Source: an uncultured Gemmatimonadota bacterium
Lineage (GTDB): Bacteria; Gemmatimonadota; Gemmatimonadetes; Gemmatimonadales; GWC2-71-9
Direction: 5' to 3'
DNA length: 5,253 nt
NCBI GenBank assembly: GCA_913009915.1
Contig: CAJVYZ010000239.1
Span: 1 to 5,253 of the forward strand
Under the pieces are notes generated by a model. That model saw only the letters and a program-made list of their open reading frames with translations, did not search any database and was not told the origin of the DNA. This document shows positions 1 to 5,253 of the stretch, in pieces. A program made the position numbers and the translations under genes. Position 1 is the first letter of the stretch. Each line of letters begins with the position of its first letter.

Positions 1-115
1 TATCTTGCATATAACACGTAATACATTCTCGTTTTTCTCTATACTCTTGTTCTGGTCCCGTATATGTGTTAGCAGCGTAGATATCTCTTATATGCTCGTC
101 ATACTGTTTTTTTAC
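1..115. other. AT-rich non-biological read tail, no gene
   Basis: This stretch is AT-rich and full of T-rich runs, in sharp contrast to the GC-rich insert that starts at 197. It has no coding potential and lies outside the synthetic adapter at 131-196, so it cannot be contiguous with the genomic insert. It is best read as base-calling noise after reads ran past the end of the library molecule. Two short pieces resemble corrupted adapter: 79-110 loosely matches the reverse complement of the P7 end, and 53-63 (TGGTCCCGTAT) is one base short of a piece of the reverse complement of P5. These echoes are imperfect and could be chance. Confidence 0.75.
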
Positions 116-130
116 TTTTTTTTTTTTTTT
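116..130. other. Poly-T run abutting the P7 adapter
   Basis: Fifteen consecutive T residues directly precede the P7 adapter, with a further run of seven T at 107-113. Illumina flow-cell oligos carry a 5' T spacer ahead of the P7 sequence, and reads that run off the molecule commonly show a homopolymer at exactly this place. The position, flush with the adapter, argues for that origin rather than a genomic T-tract or a terminator tail. Confidence 0.8.
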
Positions 131-196
131 CAAGCAGAAGACGGCATACGAGATATATCAGTGTGACTGGAGTTCAGACGTGTGCTCTTCCGATCT
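131..196 (+). other. Illumina P7 / TruSeq indexed adapter (contamination)
   Basis: Synthetic sequence. Positions 131-154 are the P7 flow-cell sequence (begins CAAGCAGAAG, ends ACGAGAT). Positions 155-162 (ATATCAGT) are an 8-base index slot. Positions 163-196 are the TruSeq read-2 primer arm ending GCTCTTCCGATCT. Read as an index, the slot is ACTGATAT, which I recall as TruSeq index 25. Genomic sequence begins at 197. Translated in the pruA frame from a GTG at 180, the adapter gives MCSSDL, a familiar spurious N-terminus in public protein sets. Nothing upstream of 197 should be used to extend the first gene. Confidence 0.98.
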
Positions 197-197
197 T

Positions 198-893
198 GTC
201 GCCATGGTGCGGGGCGGTTACGAATACCAGGGGCAGAAATGCAGCGCGGCGTCCCGCTGCTATGTGCCGAAGTCCATCTGGCCGGAATTGCGCGACCGCC
301 TGGTAGCGATGATCGGTGACATCCGGATGGGCGATCCGGCGGACTTCGGCAACTTCATGGCAGCGGTGATCGACCGGAAGTCGTATAGCAAGATCACCGG
401 TTACATCGAAGAGGCGAAGGCCGATCCCGGTATCGAGATCGTGGCGGGTGGCGGGGCCAGTGACGAAGTCGGCTACTTCATCGAGCCAACGTTGCTCCGG
501 GCGGACGATCCCCATGCGCGGGTGATGTGCCAGGAAATCTTTGGCCCGGTGTTGAGCGTATATGTATACCCCGATAATTCATGGTCGGAGACGCTGTCGC
601 TGGTGGACACGACGTCGCCCTACGCGCTGACGGGCGCGGTGTTCGCCCAGGACCGGGCGGCCCTGATCGAGGCCAAGCGGGTGCTGCGTTACGCGGCCGG
701 CAATTTCTATCTCAACGACAAGCCGAGCGGAGCGGTGGTCGGTCAGCAGCCGTTCGGCGGGGCCCGGGCCAGCGGTACCAACGACAAGGCGGGGTCGCCG
801 CTGAATCTCCTGCGGTGGGTATCGCCCCAGACCATCAAAGAGACGTTCGTGCCGCCGATCGACTATCGCTATCCGCATATGCAAGCCGAGTGA
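198..893 (+). CDS. pruA: L-glutamate gamma-semialdehyde (P5C) dehydrogenase, ALDH4 type, 5'-truncated
   Basis: NAD+-dependent oxidation of glutamate gamma-semialdehyde (the open form of delta-1-pyrroline-5-carboxylate) to glutamate, the second step of proline catabolism, in the cytosol. About 231 C-terminal residues are present. They open with VAMVRGGYEYQGQKC. The Cys in GQKCSA (codon 240-242) is the catalytic nucleophile. EIFGPVLSVYVYP follows about 98 residues later and contributes cofactor-binding Glu and Phe. NFYLNDKPSGAVVGQQPFGGARASGTNDKAG is interrupted here as two blocks: NFYLNDKPSGAVVGQ and QPFGGARASGTNDKAG, the C-terminal hallmark of P5C dehydrogenases. The text closely resembles human ALDH4A1 as I remember it, including the spacing from Cys to the end. 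Roughly 320 N-terminal residues, with the NAD-binding fold, are lost at the adapter junction. It appears to be a free-standing enzyme, not the tail of a PutA fusion, since it ends as ALDH4A1 does, although the missing N-terminus hides whether a PRODH domain was fused upstream. The stop is TGA at 891-893; a secreted-protein gene starts 13 bases later. Confidence 0.93.
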   Translation, partial: VAMVRGGYEYQGQKCSAASRCYVPKSIWPELRDRLVAMIGDIRMGDPADFGNFMAAVIDRKSYSKITGYIEEAKADPGIEIVAGGGASDEVGYFIEPTLLRADDPHARVMCQEIFGPVLSVYVYPDNSWSETLSLVDTTSPYALTGAVFAQDRAALIEAKRVLRYAAGNFYLNDKPSGAVVGQQPFGGARASGTNDKAGSPLNLLRWVSPQTIKETFVPPIDYRYPHMQAE

Positions 894-895
894 CC

Positions 896-900
896 GGGAG
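896..900 (+). promoter_or_regulatory. Shine-Dalgarno for the secreted-protein gene
   Basis: GGGAG lies 6 bases before the GTG at 907, in the 13-base gap after the pruA stop. It is what decides for the 907 start: this start also gives a complete signal peptide, whereas the next in-frame ATG codons (973 and 976) would delete it. Confidence 0.6.
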
Positions 901-906
901 CAGGTC

Positions 907-1758
907 GTGAGGCTGCCACACAGCCGTTCGAGGGGCCTCCGGGGGGGAGGCCCCTTGGTCGTTGCCCTGGTGATGATGGCACCGCACGGGGAGACGCTGG
1001 CGGCCCAGGCTGGTTCCGCCATCCGGTATCGGCCGGAGCTGTTGGCCTGCGTGGCTTTCCATCAGGCGGTACTGAGTGATCTGGAAACGGTGCACGGTGA
1101 AGATCGACGGACCGAAACAACCGGGTGGGAGGGTGACCTCGTCCTCCGGGCCCAAGCCGACACCGGAGGGGTGTTGTCGGTGGCGGCATGGTTCGAACGG
1201 TTGCGAGTGTGGCACGATACGCCGGAAGGAAGACTCGAGCCCGCCACGGACGGGATGCTGGGTGGCCGTTACCGGGGGATCTTGCGTCCCGCTGGTGACT
1301 ACCGCCCGGTCACCGCACCGTTCATCCCTGAGGCGGTTTCAGCGATCGCGGCGATGGACACGGCGCTCGACGAGTTGTTCCCGCCGCTGCCGCCGGCGCC
1401 GTTGATGCCGGGTGGCACGGTGACCGATGGGCGGAAATGGAGATTCCACCGGCTGAGCGATACCCTGGTGGCCGGGGGAACGGCCCTGCGGCTGAGGGTT
1501 CTGCGCAGCGACACGACCTCGGTGGTGGTCGACTGGGGCAGCGGGCAGGTTTCGCAGGGTGAATCAGTCGAGGAAGAATGGGGCCGCGTGTTGTGGCAGA
1601 TCGGGAAGGGGCCGCTGTCGTGGGTCCGGCGCATCACCACGGTAGTGACCTTTCCGGCAACCGCCGTATCCGTGCGACCGGTGCGCACGGAAGTGCGTCA
1701 GGAGCGTCGGCTCGAGCACCTCGGGGCTCTGCCGCCGGAGCGCTGTGCGGTGCCGTAA
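907..1758 (+). CDS. Putative secreted protein of unknown function
   Basis: 283 residues, starting at GTG. I do not recognise the family. Residues 1-35 look like a Sec signal peptide: an Arg-rich n-region (MRLPHSRSRGLRGGG), a hydrophobic core (PLVVALVMMAP) and an AQA motif giving likely cleavage between Ala35 and Gly36. No later membrane segment and no lipobox Cys are visible, so the mature protein should be periplasmic or released. It is probably beta-rich, with alternating hydrophobic segments such as LRLRVLRSDTTSVVVDWG, and has a Pro-rich stretch LFPPLPPAPLMPGG near residues 158-170. Only two cysteines are seen, Cys48 and Cys280, one near each end of the mature chain, which could form a disulfide. 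It follows pruA by 13 bases and may be read from the same transcript, but nothing in it points to proline metabolism. The reading frame is open throughout, with codon use typical of the high-GC neighbours. The start is less certain than the frame. Confidence 0.75.
   Translation: MRLPHSRSRGLRGGGPLVVALVMMAPHGETLAAQAGSAIRYRPELLACVAFHQAVLSDLETVHGEDRRTETTGWEGDLVLRAQADTGGVLSVAAWFERLRVWHDTPEGRLEPATDGMLGGRYRGILRPAGDYRPVTAPFIPEAVSAIAAMDTALDELFPPLPPAPLMPGGTVTDGRKWRFHRLSDTLVAGGTALRLRVLRSDTTSVVVDWGSGQVSQGESVEEEWGRVLWQIGKGPLSWVRRITTVVTFPATAVSVRPVRTEVRQERRLEHLGALPPERCAVP
931..955 (+). terminator. Strong GC hairpin, possible terminator or attenuator
   Basis: A perfect 10-bp inverted repeat (AGGGGCCTCC at 931-940, GGAGGCCCCT at 946-955) encloses a loop of five G. 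It begins 37 bases after the pruA stop, where a terminator would be expected, but it is followed by TTGGTCGTTG and not by a clean U-tract, so intrinsic termination would be weak. It also lies inside the signal-peptide codons (about residues 9-17) of the next gene if that gene starts at 907. It may be a partial terminator, an attenuator or translational brake on the downstream gene, or only GC-rich coding sequence. The structure is certain; the role is not. Confidence 0.45.
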
Positions 1759-1782
1759 CGGCCCACGCCACAAGCAACTCTC

Positions 1783-1811
1783 TTGATCCCGCGTTAGGAA
1801 GTTCCTACCTT
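1783..1811 (+). promoter_or_regulatory. Possible sigma70-type promoter for the TPR-M16 unit
   Basis: TTGATC (1783-1788, four of six bases of the -35 consensus) and TACCTT (1806-1811, three of six of the -10 consensus) are separated by exactly 17 bases. The site lies in the 83-base gap between the secreted-protein gene and the TPR gene, about 30 bases ahead of the TPR start codon, the only noncoding gap here large enough for a promoter. The -10 match is poor, so the call rests on spacing and location. Confidence 0.4.
1795..1807. repeat. 13-base palindrome TAGGAA-G-TTCCTA, operator candidate
   Basis: A perfect 6-base inverted repeat around a central G, placed in the spacer of the candidate promoter and overlapping the start of its -10 element. 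A dimeric repressor bound here would block transcription of the TPR-M16 pair. No regulator gene lies in the window, and the arms are short, so the function is inferred from position only. Confidence 0.35.
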
Positions 1812-1827
1812 AGTCAACAACTTCGCC

Positions 1828-1833
1828 GGGAGG
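1828..1833 (+). promoter_or_regulatory. Shine-Dalgarno for the TPR gene
   Basis: GGGAGG sits 8 bases before the ATG at 1842, near ideal. It fixes the TPR start and rules out the in-frame upstream extension to 1578, which would overlap the secreted-protein gene for about 180 bases. Confidence 0.85.
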
Positions 1834-1841
1834 CCCTGCCG

Positions 1842-2963
1842 ATGTCGGAACGCTTCCTGAGCTCCGACGAATACGACGAACAAGCCCACCAACTCTACAA
1901 CGAAGGCCGCTACGACGACGCGCTGGACATCTTAAAGGAAGGCGCAGCACTCTATCCCCAAGCCGCAGAACTCCAGGTCGGGATGGCTTATGCCTATCTC
2001 GCCAGGGAAGAGTACGCCTGGGCCCGCCGCTGTTTCGAAGCCGCCCTCGCCCTCGATGTGAATCACGAGGACGCTCTAGCGGGGTACGGCGAGGTGCTGT
2101 TGAAACTGGGCGATGTTGCGGGCGCCTTGTCGGCGTACGAGCGCATCGTCGAGTTGGGGTTTCAAGACGACCACGAACTCATGCTGCAACTGGGCCGGGC
2201 ACTGTTCCGCCAGGGGTTGGTGGGCCACGCCCACCGTTTCTTCGGGCTGGTGGTTTCGAACCACCCCGACTCGGCCGAGGCCGCAGCCTGCGTCGGCTAC
2301 GCGTCGCACCGGATGGGTCGCGATCCGATCGCGCTCTACTGGATGCGCCGGGCTCTCGAACTCGATCCCCAATACAGTGAAGCACGCATCTATCTGGCCA
2401 ACATTCTGTACGATCGAGGGGAGTCGGAAGCCGCGCTCCACCATTTGGGGCTAACCCAGCCCGAGGAGCATTACGACGAACTGGGGTTGTGGCGCTACCT
2501 CGAACTAAAACGGGCGTTGTACCGGTTGCCGGAAGACGACCCCGAACTGAGGCCATGGACCCAGCGGCTGAGAGAAATTGCCGGCGAGCCAGACCCGATC
2601 GACGTGCTGCTGGCCGAAGTCGAGGCACACCAACCGGACGGCAGCACTCGCGATCCCACGCAATTGGAATTGTTCAGTGCCATGGTGGCCGACCTGCCGG
2701 GCATGGAGAAACGGCGGGCAAACCACGGGGGTAGCCACCTCGTCGCCACCCTCGCTGGTCATCTGTTCGACGGGAGCTGGGACGAGATTCTGCTGCTGAT
2801 GCGGGATGCCGACGTGGAGTGGGCCGGAGCGTCCTTGCGGGAATTCATGGCGGGACAGGCGAGGCGAGGCCAGACGGAGACCGGCATCGTGATTCCCGTC
2901 ACCGATGCCGAGGCGTTCATTCGGGGAAGCGCCGAGGCCGGCGTCCTTCGCATCATCCAGTGA
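1842..2963 (+). CDS. Tetratricopeptide-repeat protein
   Basis: 373 residues, starting MSERFLSSDEYDEQAHQLYN, with no signal peptide or membrane segment, so cytoplasmic. Six consecutive TPR-like helix pairs fill roughly residues 9-40, 43-76, 77-107, 111-142, 145-176 and 179-203, with the usual small and aromatic pattern (for example GRYDDALDILKEGAALYP and PIALYWMRRALELDPQ). Such arrays form a superhelical groove that binds partner proteins or peptides; no enzymatic motif is seen. Residues about 204-373 are not TPR: an acidic helical linker (EEHYDELGLWRYLELKRAL, DDPELRPWTQRLREIAG), then a region of about 125 residues, containing LVATLAGHLFDGSWDEILLLMRDADVEWAGASLREFM and ending VTDAEAFIRGSAEAGVLRIIQ, that I cannot assign; I quote it here as separate landmarks, LFDGSWDEILLLM near 308-320 and TDAEAFIRGSAEAG near 354-367. 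The gene ends TGA 16 bases before the M16 peptidase start, so the two are likely one operon and the TPR protein may scaffold or supply partners to the peptidase. I recall similar proteins in Gemmatimonadota. Confidence 0.9.
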   Translation: MSERFLSSDEYDEQAHQLYNEGRYDDALDILKEGAALYPQAAELQVGMAYAYLAREEYAWARRCFEAALALDVNHEDALAGYGEVLLKLGDVAGALSAYERIVELGFQDDHELMLQLGRALFRQGLVGHAHRFFGLVVSNHPDSAEAAACVGYASHRMGRDPIALYWMRRALELDPQYSEARIYLANILYDRGESEAALHHLGLTQPEEHYDELGLWRYLELKRALYRLPEDDPELRPWTQRLREIAGEPDPIDVLLAEVEAHQPDGSTRDPTQLELFSAMVADLPGMEKRRANHGGSHLVATLAGHLFDGSWDEILLLMRDADVEWAGASLREFMAGQARRGQTETGIVIPVTDAEAFIRGSAEAGVLRIIQ

Positions 2964-2967
2964 CGTC

Positions 2968-2973
2968 AGCAGG
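2968..2973 (+). promoter_or_regulatory. Weak Shine-Dalgarno for the M16 gene
   Basis: AGCAGG lies 6 bases before the ATG at 2980, in the 16-base gap after the TPR stop. The match is modest, consistent with translation partly coupled to the TPR gene. It supports ATG 2980 over the in-frame extension to 2905, which would overlap the TPR coding sequence and lacks family similarity. Confidence 0.5.
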
Positions 2974-2979
2974 CCGTTG

Positions 2980-5211
2980 ATGGGCCGCTGGACAGAAGGC
3001 GTCCGGCGGGCGCAACTCCCCAACGGACTCACGGTCCTGGTTCAGGCGCAATCCGCCGCGCCTGCTGCCGCAGTGGTCACCCACGTCAAAGCCGGATTCT
3101 TCGACGAACCCGACCGATGGGTCGGCGTCTCGCACGTGCTGGAACACATGTTCTTCAAGGGCACTCCGACGCGAGGTGTCGGCCAGATCGCCCAGGAAAC
3201 CAAGGCCGCCGGCGGCTACCTCAACGCCGGCACGTCCTACGACTACACCACCTACTATGTGGTGCTCCCCGCCGCCTCACTCGAAACGGCGCTCGACATC
3301 CAGGCGGACGCGCTCCAGCACTCTCTCATCGACGCCGACGAACTCGCCCGGGAACTGCAGGTCATCATTCAGGAGGCCAAACGCAAACGGGATTCGCCGG
3401 GCGCGGTCGCCACCGAGACGCTGTTCCAGATCATGTACGACCACCACCGGATCCGACGGTGGCGGATCGGCCACGAAGATCACCTGGCCCAACTCACCCG
3501 TGACGACGTCTGGCAGTACTACCGCTCCCGCTACGTGCCACGCAACACCATCGTTACCATCGTCGGCGACATCGATCCGGACGAGGCACTGGCCATGGCG
3601 CGGACTCGGTACGAAGACTGGCCGGACCATCCTCCCGCAGAAGATCATTCACCGGCCGAACCGTCACGGCGGGAGGTGCGCGTGCGCACCCTACGCGGTG
3701 ACGTGGCGCAGGGACGACTGATGCTTGGCTGGCGGACGGTGCCGCCGCAACACCCCGACGAGGCGGCTCTCGAACTGGCGGTAGCGGTACTGTCGGCGGG
3801 CCGGGGCTCCTGGTTGTATCGATTGCTTCGTGCCCCCGGGGTGGTGTCGGCGGTGTCGGCGTACACTTTTGCGCCGACCGAACTGGGGTTGTTCGGCGTG
3901 GGAATGGAACTGGCGCCGGACCGCATTGCCCCGGCGCTCGATGGGTTGGGCCACGCCCTCGATCGCTTGGTGAACGACGGCCCAGGGGCGAGTGATTTGG
4001 AACGGGCCCGGACGCTGCTGCTCACGCGGTGGGCACGGGGGCTCGAGCCGACGGACGGACGCGCCTCTGCACTGGCGGCGGCGGAGGCGCTGCGGGACGT
4101 CCACCTGTTGGACGAAGAGTTCCAACGGCTACAGGAGACGACGGCTGAAGAGGTTCGGGAGGCCGTTCAACGATGGATCGATCCCCGATCGGTATCGGCA
4201 GTGAGTTACCTGCCCGAGGAGCAAGGGGCCGACCTGGACGTGGCTGATGTAGCTGCCCGGCTGGGGTATGGGGCCGGCACGCCATTGACGGCGCTACCCG
4301 ATATTCCGGTGGAGGTCCCTCCATCCATTCATGTGACCCTGGCCGGCGACGACATGGTGCAACGAGTGTCGCTCGACGGAGTCGATGTCATCGTCTGGCC
4401 CAAGCGGGACGTGCCGACGATCACCCTGGGTGTCTACGGTTCACGCGATCCCAGCGAGACGCTCGATACCGCAGGGCTGGGAGCTCTGGCAGTCCGCAGT
4501 GCCGTTCGTGGCGTCGGACCGTACGGAGCGGGCAGCGTGGCATACGCGTTCGAGCGCCGGGGTGGAGCCGTGGGGGTGCACCTGAGTGGCGAGCGCTTCG
4601 GCTTCCGCTGCACCGTGCTGGCGGACGAGGCCCCAGCGGCCGCCGGCCTCCTGCGACGGCTGTTCGAAGATCCCTCGTTCGCCACCGAAGAAGTGGATCG
4701 TGAGCGGGCGGTGATGATCGAGGAAGCCCGGCAGCGGACCGACGACATGTTCGGCTATCCCTTTCAACTGGCTTTTGGCGCCGCGTTTCACGACACGGGC
4801 TACGGCGTGCCGCTGGGGGGAACCCCGCAATCGCTGGCGAGGTTCGATGCCGGCCGGGCGCACGACGAATTTCGGCGATTAACCGACGGTAAACGGCTCA
4901 CCGTGGTCGCCGTGGGTGACGCCGAGCCACAAGCATTGGCCGAACGAATTGCCGCGGCATTCGAAGACTACGCCGCGGCACCGTCAGGCGCCGGGCCGGA
5001 GCCGGGGGGATACGCCGTCGACACGTCGGCGGTGGCACGAACGGAACAGCGAGACAAGGCCCAAACGGCGCTGGCAATGGTCTTCCCCGGGCCGGGCCGC
5101 CGACACGACGACCGGTTTGCGGCCGAGGTATGGGCGGCCGTGGCGGGCGGCCTGGGAGGCCGGCTGTTCGAGATTCTGCGGTCGCAGCAGTCGTTGGCCT
5201 ACACGGTGGTG
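2980..5211 (+). CDS. M16 family zinc metallopeptidase, two-half type, 3'-truncated
   Basis: 744 residues precede the adapter junction. M16 peptidases (pitrilysin and mitochondrial processing peptidase family) hydrolyse peptides in a closed chamber. The first half (about 1-440) carries the inverted zinc motif HVLEH: His52 and His56 bind zinc, Glu55 is the catalytic base, and Glu132 in VIIQEAKRKRD is the third ligand, 76 residues on, as in processing peptidase beta. LNAGTSYDYTTYYVVLP and TIVGDIDPDEAL are further M16 hallmarks. The second half (about 460 onward) repeats the fold but has no HxxEH at the matching place (GLGALAVRSAVRG), so it is the usual inactive half. GRGSWLYRLLR near 274-284 and GGRLFEILRSQQSLAYTVV near 726-744 are the equivalent late motifs of the two halves. 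Roughly 100 C-terminal residues are probably missing. No signal peptide is visible from this start, so a cytoplasmic location is likely, unlike the secreted bacterial M16 proteins. The last 12 residues of the open frame, RSEEHTSELQSH, are adapter. Confidence 0.93.
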
Positions 5212-5253
5212 AGATCGGAAGAGCACACGTCTGAACTCCAGTCACACTGATTT
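5212..5253 (-). other. TruSeq adapter with partial index (contamination)
   Basis: Positions 5212-5245 are the TruSeq read-2 adapter (begins AGATCGGAAGAGC, ends CTCCAGTCAC), and 5246-5253 (ACTGATTT) occupy the index slot. The block is the reverse complement of 155-196 except for one base (5252 against 156), inside the index. The first A at 5212 is probably the A-tail added in library preparation, so genomic sequence ends at 5211. The stop codon at 5248-5250 that closes the M16 frame lies in the index and is not real. Confidence 0.97.

Noticed and set aside
174..515. Minus-strand open frame opposite pruA
   Set aside because: It is the antisense shadow of a clear dehydrogenase and its C-terminus runs into the adapter.
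1753..1761. CCGT-A-ACGG palindrome over the stop codon of the secreted-protein gene, as a terminator
   Set aside because: A 4-bp stem with a 1-base loop cannot fold as a hairpin, and no T-tract follows.
1578..1841. In-frame N-terminal extension of the TPR protein
   Set aside because: It overlaps the secreted-protein gene, has no TPR or other similarity, and a near-ideal Shine-Dalgarno sequence fixes ATG 1842.
2905..2979. In-frame N-terminal extension of the M16 peptidase
   Set aside because: It overlaps the end of the TPR gene and gives a low-complexity Ser/Arg/Pro stretch; family similarity starts after ATG 2980.
3840..3860. Short direct repeat GTGTCGGCG twice in the M16 gene
   Set aside because: It encodes VSAVSA in the expected M16 strand region; a codon-level coincidence in GC-rich coding sequence.
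4898..5245. Minus-strand open frame beginning MTGVQTCALPIS
   Set aside because: Its N-terminus is translated adapter, and the rest is an Arg/Pro-rich antisense shadow of the M16 gene.
155..5253. Near-perfect inverted repeat at both ends suggesting a transposon or integron-like element
   Set aside because: Both arms are TruSeq adapter with index, there is no transposase, and the cargo is ordinary chromosomal genes.

Overview
This is an assembly contig, apparently from a metagenome or draft genome, in which a high-GC bacterial fragment (about 197-5211) sits between synthetic Illumina sequence. Positions 131-196 are a complete indexed P7/TruSeq adapter and 5212-5253 are the same adapter arm in the opposite orientation. 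Positions 1-130 are a poly-T run and AT-rich read-tail noise. Both terminal genes therefore stop where adapter begins, not where biology ends them. I found no evidence for a mobile element, CRISPR array, defence system or other undescribed system. The inverted repeat at the ends, which looks like a transposon terminus, is adapter.

The biological part holds four genes, all on the + strand. (1) 198-893 is the C-terminal 40% or so of a stand-alone delta-1-pyrroline-5-carboxylate dehydrogenase of the ALDH4 type (pruA, proline catabolism), beginning just before its catalytic cysteine. (2) 907-1758 is a 283-residue protein of unknown function with a Sec-type signal peptide, starting at GTG 13 bases after pruA. 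A perfect 10-bp stem hairpin lies inside its signal-peptide coding region. (3) 1842-2963 is a 373-residue tetratricopeptide-repeat protein with an excellent Shine-Dalgarno sequence and a possible sigma70-type promoter that contains a 13-base palindrome. (4) 2980-5211 is a two-half M16 zinc peptidase with an intact HxxEH...E site in its first half, cut off by adapter near its C-terminus.

Genes 1-2 and genes 3-4 look like two short transcription units, with the second beginning in the 83-base gap at 1759-1841. The TPR and M16 genes are 16 bases apart and are probably co-translated, which suggests but does not prove a shared role. Proline catabolism has no obvious link to them.

The high GC content, the ALDH4-type P5C dehydrogenase and the overall character of the TPR and secreted proteins suggest Gemmatimonadota to me. 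This rests on recall of family resemblance, not on a search, and is only moderately confident.
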